Source: Candidatus Parcubacteria bacterium (GTDB lineage: Bacteria > Patescibacteriota > Minisyncoccia > Phycocordibacterales > UBA2100). From it: a DNA stretch of 49,322 nt. Numbering within the stretch: position 1 is the first letter of the stretch; each line of letters begins with the position of its first letter. Shown here in pieces: positions 32,748 through 42,994 of the stretch. Where the stretch lies: NCBI GenBank assembly GCA_003599175.1, contig QZIY01000036.1:1-49322 (forward strand). Direction: 5' to 3'. The position numbers were made by a program, and so were the translations under genes. The notes under the pieces were generated by a model that was not told the DNA's origin, searched no databases, and worked only from the letters and a program-made list of their open reading frames with translations.

Positions 32748-34921
32748 ATGGGAGCATCAATGCCCGGCGGAGCGGGGCGATTTGGTGTTTGCGGCGGCAT
32801 GATGGGTCCCGGTGTCGGAGCTGAGGAGATAGGCATGCGGGAGATGATCGCGCTTGCTTCTGGTGTAGCGGGCGCAGGCGGTGCGACAGGTGCGGCTGGC
32901 TCTGGCGTCGGCTCGGGTGTAGACGGGGGCGCAAGGTTTCCCGATGAGATTGTTGGTGCTGGAGCGCGCTGCAATTCCGGTGGCACACCGGACGACTGTG
33001 CAAAGGCAGGTGGCGGTTCTAATTCAGCAGGAAGTCGGAACGATTTTTTCGGCGCATCGGCTGCTTGCTCGGGCGCGCGAGCGGGCTGCTGCGGAAGCGC
33101 GATATCATCTTGCGACATTTCGTCGCGCGCTTTGCGCGCTGCGAGAATTTGTGACGGGTCGGAGGTGATGATCTGGTCTTCGGTGTATGAGGCGATCACT
33201 TTGATCGCGACATGCTTCAATCCTGCGAAGAAGATTCCCTCCCCTACATCTGATTCAAGCAAGAGGTACTTTTCTTCGTCGGAGAGTTTGAAGGTTTGCT
33301 GCACGAGATCGACCGATGTCGGCGACTGGCGCAATAGAAGCTGGATCGATGAGTTTGTGATCATCGGGACGCCGTACGGAGAATTCAAGAAGTCGGAGAC
33401 GTCCTGTGTGATCGTGGAGATGCCGAGATAGTATTTGCGGCCGCGCTTGGCGATACCGAAGAGGAACGATGCGGTGTCTTCGCTGCGCATCATCCACCAC
33501 GCTTCATCGATGACGAGAAGACGCTTGCGGAGTTCTTTGCGAACCACGTTCCATATGTGGTGCGTAATGATGTACATGGCGACTGGCTTCAAATCGTCTT
33601 CCATGTCGCGTACGGAAAAGACGACGAGTTTTTTGTTCATGTCGACATTGGTCGGGCGGTTGATGAAGCCGCTCCACGTACCCTTCGTGTACTTTGAGAG
33701 ACGCTGCACCAAGCTTTCGGACCCTTCCATGCCGGAGAGCACGAGTTCGAAATCGGAAAGAAGGGGCGGTTCGACGGTTGCAAAATTCGCTTCTGGCGTG
33801 ATGTCCTTGAGCGCGTAAGTCTCGGTGATCGCCTTGTCGATGATTGCGTCTTCCTCCGGCGTGAGACCGCCGAGCATGATACGGAAAAGGCCGACCAGGG
33901 TGATGATGTTGTTGCGCAACACATCGGAGGGATTCTCATCTTCGCGCGGAATCGGGAGATCGAAGGGGTTGATGTGGTGTTCTGATGAAAGCGAAATATT
34001 GAAATAGCGTCCGCCGACGGTTTCCGCGAGGTATTCATATTCACGCTCCGGGTCGATGACGATGACTTCGACGTCGAACATGAGGGAGCGCAAAATTTCG
34101 AGCTTGGTCGTGTAGGATTTACCGCTACCGGATTTTGCGAAGGTTACGGAATTGTAGTTTTCAAGCGAGAAGCGATCGAAGAGAATCAGTGAGGAATTGT
34201 GGCGGTTGATGCCGTAGAGAATGCCGCGATCGGACGTCAGGTCGAAGGAGATGAATGGAAAGATTGAGGAGAGCGGTGCAGAATTGAGCTTCGTGTGCAC
34301 GGTAAGCTCGTCGGCACCCAAAGGCAGTGTCGAGCGGAAGCCCTGCTCTTGCTGGAAGAGCGCCGGGCGGATGTAGACGAGGCGACTCTCGAGGGAGCCG
34401 CGCACTTCTGTCTCTACTTTATCGAGCTCCTCGCGCGTGGAGCCGTAGATCGTGACGTAGAGCCCCACGTCGAAGACGCGCTCCTGTGCCTGCTGCAGAG
34501 AATCGCGCAGGTGTTCGAGGTCGGAATAGGCGGTATCGAGAAGCGGGTCGCGTACCATCCCCTTCTGTTCACGTGTCGAGATTTGCGATTGCACCTCCGC
34601 CACTTTTTTTTGAAATTTGCGAAGCATTTCATTGGTATCCAAGGGGTGGATGAAGATTGAAATGTCGAGGACCTTGTCCATGTTGATGATCGGCGCGAAC
34701 CAGCCCGTCGTGAGAAAGCGCGGGTATGAAATGACGAAAAATGTGCGAGCGATCTTCTCACCGAGATCGAGCTCCTTGGAATTGATCTTGAGGGCATGCG
34801 GCGCGATTACGTCTTGGAGGTCCAAAACACCCGCTTTGTAGATTTCTTCCGGCAATACAGGCAAAACCTCCTTTTCATCATCGCCTTTGTTGCCAAATGG
34901 TAGAAGATCGGTGAATTTCAT
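32744..34921 (-). CDS. VirB4-like T4SS ATPase with Pro-rich C-terminal tail
   Basis: FAKSGSGKSYTTKLEILRSLMFDVEVIVIDPEREYEYLAETVGGRYFNISL, KRLLVIDEAWWMMRSEDTASFLFGIAKRGRKYYLGISTITQDVSDFL. Confidence 0.92.
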   Translation of the reverse strand: MKFTDLLPFGNKGDDEKEVLPVLPEEIYKAGVLDLQDVIAPHALKINSKELDLGEKIARTFFVISYPRFLTTGWFAPIINMDKVLDISIFIHPLDTNEMLRKFQKKVAEVQSQISTREQKGMVRDPLLDTAYSDLEHLRDSLQQAQERVFDVGLYVTIYGSTREELDKVETEVRGSLESRLVYIRPALFQQEQGFRSTLPLGADELTVHTKLNSAPLSSIFPFISFDLTSDRGILYGINRHNSSLILFDRFSLENYNSVTFAKSGSGKSYTTKLEILRSLMFDVEVIVIDPEREYEYLAETVGGRYFNISLSSEHHINPFDLPIPREDENPSDVLRNNIITLVGLFRIMLGGLTPEEDAIIDKAITETYALKDITPEANFATVEPPLLSDFELVLSGMEGSESLVQRLSKYTKGTWSGFINRPTNVDMNKKLVVFSVRDMEDDLKPVAMYIITHHIWNVVRKELRKRLLVIDEAWWMMRSEDTASFLFGIAKRGRKYYLGISTITQDVSDFLNSPYGVPMITNSSIQLLLRQSPTSVDLVQQTFKLSDEEKYLLLESDVGEGIFFAGLKHVAIKVIASYTEDQIITSDPSQILAARKARDEMSQDDIALPQQPARAPEQAADAPKKSFRLPAELEPPPAFAQSSGVPPELQRAPAPTISSGNLAPPSTPEPTPEPAAPVAPPAPATPEASAIISRMPISSAPTPGPIMPPQTPNRPAPPGIDAPI

Positions 34922-34928
34922 ATATTTG

Positions 34929-35025
34929 AGTACGTAGAACGTAGTTCGTAGTTCGTGGTGGGAATATTTTTTATTCTATTTTGTATTTTCATGTTTTTCT
35001 ACGTACTACGTTCTACGAACTACTG
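34929..35025. repeat. inverted pair of 7-nt degenerate arrays filling the virB4/TraC-like gene junction
   Basis: CGTAGAA|CGTAGTT|CGTAGTT|CGTGG (left) and CTACGTA|CTACGTT|CTACGAA|CTACTG (34999-35025); the TraC-like stop TAG is part of the right array. Confidence 0.85.
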
Positions 35026-35703
35026 ACCATTTAATGGCATCGGCTTCCCCTGTTCTCCCGGATTGAACATCTTGTAGAGCAATTCGATTGTCTCTTCGGT
35101 GCCGAGCTGTACCGTGCGGACGCCGGTGCGGACCAATCCCTGCTGCACGATGGAAATGCGCTGCTCGAGCTGCGTCACTGCTTCGGCGAAGGTGGTATCT
35201 GCCGTTTGTGGCTTTTCTTCCTTGGTGCCGATGGGTAAAAAGGCAAGCGGATTCTTCCCTGCCGGTGCAATCGGTGGGGTGTAGGGCACGACGACGAAGA
35301 AGTTCTTCGTCATGATGTTGGCGGCTTCGGTGAAGCTCTTCACGAATTCAATGTATTCGCGGATCTGCACGCGCATGAGGTCATCGAGCTGCTGCTTGTA
35401 GGCGGTCTCCAGTGTGGCGACGTACGGACGGATGTCGAGAGCGCGCGATTGGATGAGGATTTGTACCGTGAAATCGAGCGAATTGAGGAAATTTTGGAAC
35501 TGGACGATGAATGCGGTCTGCTCATCTTCGGATTTGAGTGCAAAGTTGATCGAGGAAGCGAGCAAGACTGCGCGCAATCCCCCATCTTTAAGAACGACAA
35601 TGCCGTCGCGCACTTCGGAAATCGGTACGAAGTCCTGTGTCGATCTGCTGTTTTTCGCGGATGTTGCGTTCGGCATAGAGCGCGTACGCTCATTGTATCG
35701 CAT
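35020..35703 (-). CDS. TraC/VirB4 N-terminal-like protein
   Basis: FVPISEVRDGIVVLKDGGLRAVLLASSINFALKSEDEQTAFIVQFQNFLNSLDFTVQILIQSRALDIRPYV; adjacent to virB4. Confidence 0.75.
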   Translation of the reverse strand: MRYNERTRSMPNATSAKNSRSTQDFVPISEVRDGIVVLKDGGLRAVLLASSINFALKSEDEQTAFIVQFQNFLNSLDFTVQILIQSRALDIRPYVATLETAYKQQLDDLMRVQIREYIEFVKSFTEAANIMTKNFFVVVPYTPPIAPAGKNPLAFLPIGTKEEKPQTADTTFAEAVTQLEQRISIVQQGLVRTGVRTVQLGTEETIELLYKMFNPGEQGKPMPLNGQ

Positions 35704-35720
35704 TTTTTATGCACGTTTGG

Positions 35721-36239
35721 CTATTCGCGTCTGCGTGCGACATCTTGCATCGTCATAACGGGCGACATCGCATCCCTCGGTGGCATCACGCCGCCCGTTT
35801 GCTCTAAATCTTCATCGCTGCCGATGCCGGCGGCGATGCGCTCCTTGATATCGAGAGACCATGCGAGCTCATGGAGCTTACTTTCGGAGAGTTTGGGTAC
35901 ATAGACCTCCCCCTTCTCTGATGGAGTGTCTGTCTGCTTTGCGGTCACCGTTTGTCGCTTGCGCTCATTGTTCCACAGATAGAGACGCGGATGGATGAAG
36001 AACGTGAAGCCATGCTCAAGCGCAAGGATGAAGGGGCGGCCATTGTACTTAAAGAATGCGAGCGCGGCCGAGAGGCCCAAAAGGGCGGCAATAATGGGGA
36101 GCGCGATGAAAAGCGGCAGGACACGATATAAAAGGTACGAGCTTCCGAGGCCGCCGACGATGTAGACGAATTGGCGGAACGTGAGCGGACCGAAAATCTT
36201 GTCCTCAACCTCAATGAATTGTGGGATCTGGAACTGCAT
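35721..36239 (-). CDS. PrgI family protein (VirB3-like)
   Basis: MQFQIPQFIEVEDKIFGPLTFRQFVYIVGGLGSSYLLYRVLP. Confidence 0.85.
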   Translation of the reverse strand: MQFQIPQFIEVEDKIFGPLTFRQFVYIVGGLGSSYLLYRVLPLFIALPIIAALLGLSAALAFFKYNGRPFILALEHGFTFFIHPRLYLWNNERKRQTVTAKQTDTPSEKGEVYVPKLSESKLHELAWSLDIKERIAAGIGSDEDLEQTGGVMPPRDAMSPVMTMQDVARRRE

Positions 36240-36258
36240 CGCACTTTATTATACCTCT

Positions 36259-36825
36259 TCAAGCAGCTGATTCTCGATATGGGTCGCCCTCTACTATTCT
36301 GCGTTCCTGGCTTGCCTGCCCCGCGTTGTAGCTTTCGGAGATCGGTGCACGGACGGCCTTCCCTTCCGGTGGCGGCGGTGGTGGCGTGCCAGGTAAAATC
36401 GGCGCAATTGCCGGTACCACTTGCGCGAGCGGGTGCTCTGCTGCGACGACTCTTTCTACAGGAGTCTCCGGTGTTTCCTCGGTATGTTCTACTGCGAGTG
36501 CCTCCTCAAGATCTGCGCGGATTGGTTCGAAGACGATTTGCGAGATATCTTCTGCAAGTTTGTGTGCGACTTCCGTTGGCACTCCAACCTCATGTTCAAT
36601 ATTTTCTGCGAGATCCTCAGTGCTTTCAAGTCCGAGGAGTGCAAGCATTACCTCGTTTTCAAGTATGTTCCATTGATCAAAATGTAACTGGTGCTGTTCA
36701 GCCAGTGATCGCATGTGCTCCTCTATATTTGCCGAAAGGATTACTTCCTGCACAACACTCGGCAACTCCTTAAAGCGCTCTGCAATTTTGTTTCGTAGCT
36801 CCTGGTCTGCCATTATGTCATCCAT
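36259..36825 (-). CDS. hypothetical T4SS-cluster protein
   Basis: ORF between PrgI and VirB6-like genes; Pro-rich C-terminus. Confidence 0.6.
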   Translation of the reverse strand: MDDIMADQELRNKIAERFKELPSVVQEVILSANIEEHMRSLAEQHQLHFDQWNILENEVMLALLGLESTEDLAENIEHEVGVPTEVAHKLAEDISQIVFEPIRADLEEALAVEHTEETPETPVERVVAAEHPLAQVVPAIAPILPGTPPPPPPEGKAVRAPISESYNAGQASQERRIVEGDPYRESAA

Positions 36826-36828
36826 AGA

Positions 36829-39480
36829 TTATGTTGTGGTTCCTGTTGATGATGTAGGTTCATTTGATTGCTGTTCCTTTGCCACTTCTTTGAGAATATC
36901 GGAAAGCCGCTCTTCAGTCTTCTTGACGCGTACCGTCTTGACGAGTGCCGCTGCTGATGCGCTTCGATCCAAGATGTTTGGTATTCTATTGACCCCACGA
37001 GCGCCAATGCGTTCCGCAACTCGTTTTGCCGCCTCCGTGGCAGCATCTGACGCCGCCTGCCCTGCTTCTTTGGCTGCCTTAGTGACCTCTGCTTCGATTC
37101 TATTGTATGCAGCTTGTTGTGCATTCTTGTTTCGCTCGGCATCCCTCTGGCGCGTATTCGCTACACCGAGAAGCGCATTTGCGTCATTCAACTTCTTTTC
37201 TGCTGTGAGGAAGTCCTGTCCCGTCTTCAGACTGGCAACTGTATTTGCGTCCTTAATCAGCTGTTGGCGCACAGCTTCAATGCGAGCACTTTCCATGCGC
37301 ATGCCGCTCTGGTGTTCGTCTTCCGCTTTACTCAATGCCGCTTGCGTCGCCGCTTTTTGTGGTGCGTCAACAGAGTTCACGATCTCCTGACGGATTGCCT
37401 TTATGGATTCCGGAGAGATGGCTGTTTCAAGTTTGGTTTCGATACGTGAGCGTGTAGATGCGTCGCCGATCGTCGCAATCTCATCCTTGAACACCTTTAT
37501 CATTTCTGGAGGCATATTAGGTTGCATTTCTGAATGATCGCGACCGGCGGCTTTTGATGCTGCAAGGAGCGCTTCATCGCGTGCTTTCTGGGCCGTATCG
37601 CGTTGCGCACGCGCATCAGTAACCACCTGGCTTTCTGCTGCCGCTGCGCGTGTTGCCTCATCGAGCACGGCCTTCTGTGCTTGCAATCTCGTTGCGTTTG
37701 CATCGGCGGTTTGCTTCTCTGCCTCAGTCCGTGCTTTTCCTGCGTCAGGGGTTGCCCGCGTGAGGGCCGAACCCGCTGCCTTTGCGCGCTCCGTCAAGCG
37801 CTTGCTATATGATTTGGTCGAAGCCCAATTTGCAGCGTTGGCGGAACGTCGACCGAGTCGAGAAGACTGGCGGAGGTGACGCTCTGCTTCATTTCTTGCG
37901 ATTTTTGCTTGCTCATCATATTGCGCGGCAAGCTTCGGGCTTGTTGCACGGTGTTGCTCGGCAAGACCTTCAAATTTTTTCATTTCATTGAGCGGAGCAA
38001 CTGCGCGCGAGGATGCACTCTGGGCCTTAGCTTGCAAGTTGTCCGCTCGAGCATAGCCGAATCGACCGAGGGCGTACCCTAACCCGGGGACTCGGGTGAA
38101 TGTCCCTACCGCTTTCATGGCGCCAGCCATCATGGAAGACATGTTCATGCCCGCAACGCCGCTCGCGATGCTATTAGATATTTTGAAGGATGCAAAAAGA
38201 AGGCCGAGCACGATAAGGTAATTGAATAGTGCGCCGATCGTATTTGAATTAGGATCAGACGCCAATTTACCGAGCGTTGTACCGGTACCGTTTATATTTA
38301 GTGTTGCGATGATTTGTGTGACGATAAACAAGAACACCATAAGAAGCGGTGCCAATATCGATATTTTTAAGAGTGAATCCCACCACAGCTTCCACCCTTT
38401 CTCCACGAATTGTTTGTTCGGAATGATGTAACTTAGGAACGCAAGTGAGGAAGTAAGCAAGAGAAAGATAATGAGCAAGGCTCGCATGAGAATGATGAAT
38501 GAGCCATAAAACAATATGAATGCAGCGCCAGCAAAAAGAACGGCACTGATGAGTCCATACAGCAGGGCTTTCCAACCATTGTCGCTTGTTTGCGCGACGC
38601 TATTTAATTTGTCATACGCATCGGCGAGACCGGTAACACCCGACATTGCGATAAAAGCGCCTGCGATACCACAGTTCGTAAAGCTGCTTGTAGGACTGTG
38701 TTGGCACTTTGAATCACCCGCTTGTAATGTTGCTATATTGTTCGGTGTTCCGGTGAGATCAAATTTTGCAGCGGCGTAAAACTGTGTGGCCGTGAAATTG
38801 GAAAAATCTACAATAATTTTCGTAAACAATAGGCTAAAGTTTATGAGGACCGCCACCAGAATAAGATTCGCTATCAGCTTTTTGTCGCCATAATTCTTCA
38901 GCCCGAGTATCATCGAGATGGCAAGAAACACAAACGTGCCAATGATCATAATATTGCCGATGTCTCGGAATATCCTCCATCCCGTATTGATACCGGTGCT
39001 CACGCTGTTGTAGAAAGAGTCGGTAAATACGATTATTGTGTGATACACGAGCCAGTCGAACAATAATCCGGCGAGTCCCAAAAGCCAGGCTGTGATGGAC
39101 ATCAGTACGGCGCCGATGCCGGTTACGAATGTCCTGAACATACACGTTGCCATGCTGCCCGTGTACCCAACCCAACTACTGCAATCTACGGGAGTAGCTT
39201 TCGTGGACACGTCGCCGTTTAATATGGTGCCAATCCCCTCGTCTATTTTTGTACCCTCTGCGTTAAAGATTACATATCGACCACCTATCGTACATTTGTA
39301 TGTGTTGTTGCCGTTATCTGTGACTTTCGGCGTATAAGTGTACCAGCTGCCTTCTGCGGCGCATTTTTGCGTCACAACATCAGGGACGGCACTTTGAGCA
39401 GATGCTGGAATTGGCACGAGCCCTACAGCGAGAAGTGCTAGCACGATTGCACTAAGAAATCTTTTCTTTAGAGCGTACAT
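36829..39480 (-). CDS. VirB6/TrbL-like polytopic protein with long Ala/coiled-coil C-terminus
   Basis: Signal peptide, multiple TMs (GAVLMSITAWLLGLAGLLFDWLVYHTIIVF..., IFLLLTSSLAFLSYIIP...), then ~400 aa Ala-rich coiled coil. Confidence 0.75.
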   Translation of the reverse strand: MYALKKRFLSAIVLALLAVGLVPIPASAQSAVPDVVTQKCAAEGSWYTYTPKVTDNGNNTYKCTIGGRYVIFNAEGTKIDEGIGTILNGDVSTKATPVDCSSWVGYTGSMATCMFRTFVTGIGAVLMSITAWLLGLAGLLFDWLVYHTIIVFTDSFYNSVSTGINTGWRIFRDIGNIMIIGTFVFLAISMILGLKNYGDKKLIANLILVAVLINFSLLFTKIIVDFSNFTATQFYAAAKFDLTGTPNNIATLQAGDSKCQHSPTSSFTNCGIAGAFIAMSGVTGLADAYDKLNSVAQTSDNGWKALLYGLISAVLFAGAAFILFYGSFIILMRALLIIFLLLTSSLAFLSYIIPNKQFVEKGWKLWWDSLLKISILAPLLMVFLFIVTQIIATLNINGTGTTLGKLASDPNSNTIGALFNYLIVLGLLFASFKISNSIASGVAGMNMSSMMAGAMKAVGTFTRVPGLGYALGRFGYARADNLQAKAQSASSRAVAPLNEMKKFEGLAEQHRATSPKLAAQYDEQAKIARNEAERHLRQSSRLGRRSANAANWASTKSYSKRLTERAKAAGSALTRATPDAGKARTEAEKQTADANATRLQAQKAVLDEATRAAAAESQVVTDARAQRDTAQKARDEALLAASKAAGRDHSEMQPNMPPEMIKVFKDEIATIGDASTRSRIETKLETAISPESIKAIRQEIVNSVDAPQKAATQAALSKAEDEHQSGMRMESARIEAVRQQLIKDANTVASLKTGQDFLTAEKKLNDANALLGVANTRQRDAERNKNAQQAAYNRIEAEVTKAAKEAGQAASDAATEAAKRVAERIGARGVNRIPNILDRSASAAALVKTVRVKKTEERLSDILKEVAKEQQSNEPTSSTGTTT

Positions 39481-39483
39481 ATA

Positions 39484-41166
39484 TTATTGCGACCACTTTT
39501 GGATCCACTGATCCAGTGTCGATTGTTTATTGATGTTGCACCATCCCGTTCCCGGGTTGATGCTGCCATCCCAGGCGAGTGCGCTCTTCTGTAGATTGCC
39601 GAATTGATCTATCGCATCCCCTGCCCAGGCCTGCTGCGTCTTTTTCACAAAGCCATCCACTCCCTGCGAGCCCTGCATCTGTGCCCGTACCGCTGCGAGA
39701 TCTTCACGTGCGGTGTTGATGCTGCTTTCGGTGTGGAGGACTGGCGGATTTGCATTGACGAGGATATCGAGATTTTGAAGTGCAGTATTGCGCGCGTTGG
39801 GATCTGTGCTCTGCACGGCGACGATGAGTGAGTTGATCGTCGCGATGTTTTGATTTGATGCATTCACAGCTTGCTCGAGCGCAGTTGCCGCAGAGCCGAT
39901 ACCAGCTGCCGCAATCGCCGCGTCTGAAAATTGTGTGGACGTCGCGACAGTGAGCGTACCGCCCGAAGTTGCGGTGCATGTAGTGCCCGAAAGCGAGCCG
40001 CTCGTGCATACCTTTGGCACGATGAGATCCCAGCACGCTTTCTCCGACGAGCGGAGTTGATTGATCGAATTAGTGAGCACATTTGCGGTTTCGGCGAGGA
40101 CGCTGTTGTACTGCTGTTCCCAATTCAGAATCGCGTAGAGATTCTGGAGGGCAACGCCCGAAGCTTGGCCCAAGAGTCCATTTTGTTCCTGCTGTATTGC
40201 TTGCGCGAGATATGAGTCAGAACCATTCGACGCGAGGATGCTTGGAATGCCACCCGCAGAGGACAAAAGTTTCGAGCCGATTCCAGCGAACATGCTCCCG
40301 ACAATTTGTCCGATGTTGTCCGCATTCTCAAGCTGGCGGAATCCTGAAGTGACCGATTGCGTACCTATGGCGCCCACAAAGATGCCAGGCGTTGTTACGT
40401 TGCCGTTAGCGTCGCGCACATCGTAAATGCCATTGTTCCAGGTAAGTCGATTAATCCATTCGCTGTCCGCCATTGCAACACTTGCGCTCAACTGGTCTTG
40501 CGCTTGCATGTAGGCATAGACGGGATTGCAGTTCGGATCGCCTATCGCAAACATTGCTGCATAACTGAAATTTTGTTGCGGATTAGTGGCTACGGCGCGC
40601 AAATCTCCTTGATAGGGACACGTGAGATTATTTTGGGGTGCTTCTGTGACCATTTGATAATTGCGCACCAATGCTGTTTTTACTTGATTTTGAAATGCCG
40701 GGTTGAGATTGGAAAGAAGTTCGCTTTGGAATGCCTTTATGTACCCTTGCTTACGAGCTTCTGTTCGCTCATTCGCATAGTTGACGACCCACATCGGATT
40801 GCCATCGCGCCCTTTGCTGTAGAGCTCCATGTTGTTGCTCACGTACGCAATACTCACTGCTTTTCGCTGGGCATCGACAAGCGGCCGCAAGACACATTCC
40901 AAATACACGAGATAGCCGGTATTGAGTGTCACCGCCGCGTCCGATACAGGCACATAGGTGCCGCCGATCGCCGATCTAGACCCGACGCTTTGTGCGCCGA
41001 CAGAATTACATCCATAAATACCGTTTGCTGTCGGCGTATTTACAGCCAAGGAACCAACGTCGGTACCTGTTCCCGTGCCGGTACCGGTGGTCTGCGCGAA
41101 CACGACAACAGGCATGATGAGTGCAATAAGCAAAAGAGTGGCGATGTTGGAAAGAGAGCGCGTCAT
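39484..41166 (-). CDS. secreted hypothetical protein of T4SS cluster
   Basis: Signal peptide MTRSLSNIATLLLIALIMPVVVFAQ; long helical body; in T4SS gene cluster. Confidence 0.6.
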   Translation of the reverse strand: MTRSLSNIATLLLIALIMPVVVFAQTTGTGTGTGTDVGSLAVNTPTANGIYGCNSVGAQSVGSRSAIGGTYVPVSDAAVTLNTGYLVYLECVLRPLVDAQRKAVSIAYVSNNMELYSKGRDGNPMWVVNYANERTEARKQGYIKAFQSELLSNLNPAFQNQVKTALVRNYQMVTEAPQNNLTCPYQGDLRAVATNPQQNFSYAAMFAIGDPNCNPVYAYMQAQDQLSASVAMADSEWINRLTWNNGIYDVRDANGNVTTPGIFVGAIGTQSVTSGFRQLENADNIGQIVGSMFAGIGSKLLSSAGGIPSILASNGSDSYLAQAIQQEQNGLLGQASGVALQNLYAILNWEQQYNSVLAETANVLTNSINQLRSSEKACWDLIVPKVCTSGSLSGTTCTATSGGTLTVATSTQFSDAAIAAAGIGSAATALEQAVNASNQNIATINSLIVAVQSTDPNARNTALQNLDILVNANPPVLHTESSINTAREDLAAVRAQMQGSQGVDGFVKKTQQAWAGDAIDQFGNLQKSALAWDGSINPGTGWCNINKQSTLDQWIQKWSQ

Positions 41167-42002
41167 GGTGTGGGGTGATGCGCATAGTACATCGCGAGAT
41201 TGTTGAAAGAGGTCACCATATTTTGTTCGCCCTCGTCGAAGGTTTGCAGGAGTACCGTCGAGGTGATCGGGTCGTCTGCATTGTCGGCGAGCGCAGCGAG
41301 GACTGCACCGAATTGTCCCATCGCATTCAAAATACCCACATGCTCTTCGGCTGCATCACGCGGCACGGTGAGCTGCACAGAATCTTCGATCGCGGTTGTG
41401 TACCCTGCCGCTGTCTCTCGCAGCTTGTCGAGGTACCGCGGATCGCGCGTTTCGATGTATCCAGCAAAAAAACCGATCTCCGGTTCTTCGATTGCGACCA
41501 AGGGCACAAGCGCTTCTTTGAGCTCCGCACGATACGCGAGCATCGCATCGTATGAATTGTCTTCGGAAAGTTTTAGATCTTTCGTTGTGTAGATTTTGTA
41601 TTGCACCGGTGCACGTACGACTTCCGCCATTTTTTCTGCGAGTGCCTCCCCCGTCTCGGGTGTGTAGCGGCCCTGTTCTTTTAAAACCGAGTACTGCGTG
41701 GCGAGTGTGCCGATAACCATCGGCGCGACATCCTCGACTGCAATAGACGATTGGCCACCGGCGCGCGCCGCGATCGTACTGATGAGCGTGGCCGCATCAT
41801 CCTCCGATCCTTGGACGGCAGCAGCGACAACGGATGGCGTTGTAGCCACAATATCTGATTTCCAAAATGCGCCCCAGAGTGCAACGCCGATCAAGCCACA
41901 CACGCACAGGATGGCTGTGAGGAACAATGGAGAAGCACCTCTCTCTCGTACAGGAGTCTGATAATCAAAATCGCCGCTTTCCTGTAAGCGTCTGGTTTCC
42001 AC
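41163..42002 (-). CDS. hypothetical single-TM protein of T4SS cluster
   Basis: TM LFLTAILCVCGLIGVALWGAFW; ATGA-type overlap with the downstream gene. Confidence 0.6.
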   Translation of the reverse strand: METRRLQESGDFDYQTPVRERGASPLFLTAILCVCGLIGVALWGAFWKSDIVATTPSVVAAAVQGSEDDAATLISTIAARAGGQSSIAVEDVAPMVIGTLATQYSVLKEQGRYTPETGEALAEKMAEVVRAPVQYKIYTTKDLKLSEDNSYDAMLAYRAELKEALVPLVAIEEPEIGFFAGYIETRDPRYLDKLRETAAGYTTAIEDSVQLTVPRDAAEEHVGILNAMGQFGAVLAALADNADDPITSTVLLQTFDEGEQNMVTSFNNLAMYYAHHPTP

Positions 42003-42061
42003 ATATCTATTGTATCAGCTTTCGCTTGTCGATTTGTCAGTATTCGATGCGCGAAAGTGCA

Positions 42062-42991
42062 TTATTGAGAACTCATGCTTGCTCCTTGCGGACTAAACGC
42101 ACTTCCCGTATCGGTCGGTGCAAAGGTGACACCGCTCGCGACAAAAAGGTCTACCACGGCAAGATAGCTTCGCGTGAAATCCTCAACTGTCGCGTTATAG
42201 CTCTTCATGGCATTGACGCTCCCCCCGCCCGAGATCACATCCTGCAGTTCTTGACCTGATTCTTGGTACGCGAGTCCGAGTGCTTGGTTGGCCGCCGATG
42301 CTGTAGCGGGGACGCCGGTGAGTGCCAAGAGGGTCTCACCCACATGAATCATGTCTGCAGCAATATCCTGCGCCGCCGCTTTATTGGCCGAGGGACTCTC
42401 GACCCATTCCGTGAGCACATCGCCCATGTCGGCATGCTCATTGCTAAAGGTGAGGATCGTGAGGCCAGCCATATTGCCATATAGATAGAGTGCCTGCTGC
42501 TCGGGGGTACGTACGACGGGGACATAGGTCGGCAGCGTGTAGCTTGTCGGCATGAGTGCGTACGCCTGGTCTAAGATGCTGTCTCCGAGAGAGGTATTGG
42601 GGCCGGAAGCAGCGGTACCCGAGGAACCACCAAAAGTGAGAATGGGGTCTGGCATAGGTGCCTCATCTGGATTTGTACTTTGCGTCGGTGCGGACGGCTG
42701 CGCTTGGCTCCCGGATGGAAGCGGAATCGTTGGAGAGGTCGAAGTGGACGTGGCAGCATTGTCCGATGGAGGAATTTCGGTCGTGGTATCGACGGTGCCA
42801 CCCGTCGTGGGGTATCGCTCGGAAATACCGGGGTCTTGCAAGGTGCTCCCTCCGGTCGAGACCGTAGTCACCGGTATGCCAAATGAAGACGTGGGCAACG
42901 TCTTGCCGTTGATGATGATTATGATGGTGAGGAGAATGACACCGGCGCCGGCAAAAAGGAGTGCGAAAGGGTGCGTGCGGAGCCAGTGCAT
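42062..42991 (-). CDS. hypothetical single-TM protein with Thr/Ser/Pro-rich linker
   Basis: TM FALLFAGAGVILLTIIIIING then low-complexity linker. Confidence 0.6.
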   Translation of the reverse strand: MHWLRTHPFALLFAGAGVILLTIIIIINGKTLPTSSFGIPVTTVSTGGSTLQDPGISERYPTTGGTVDTTTEIPPSDNAATSTSTSPTIPLPSGSQAQPSAPTQSTNPDEAPMPDPILTFGGSSGTAASGPNTSLGDSILDQAYALMPTSYTLPTYVPVVRTPEQQALYLYGNMAGLTILTFSNEHADMGDVLTEWVESPSANKAAAQDIAADMIHVGETLLALTGVPATASAANQALGLAYQESGQELQDVISGGGSVNAMKSYNATVEDFTRSYLAVVDLFVASGVTFAPTDTGSAFSPQGASMSSQ

Positions 42992-42994
42992 AGG

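Noticed and set aside
31758-33431. 557-aa plus-strand ORF
   Set aside because: Antisense shadow of the Ig-like gene and the VirB4 C-terminus; low-complexity composition, no family motif.
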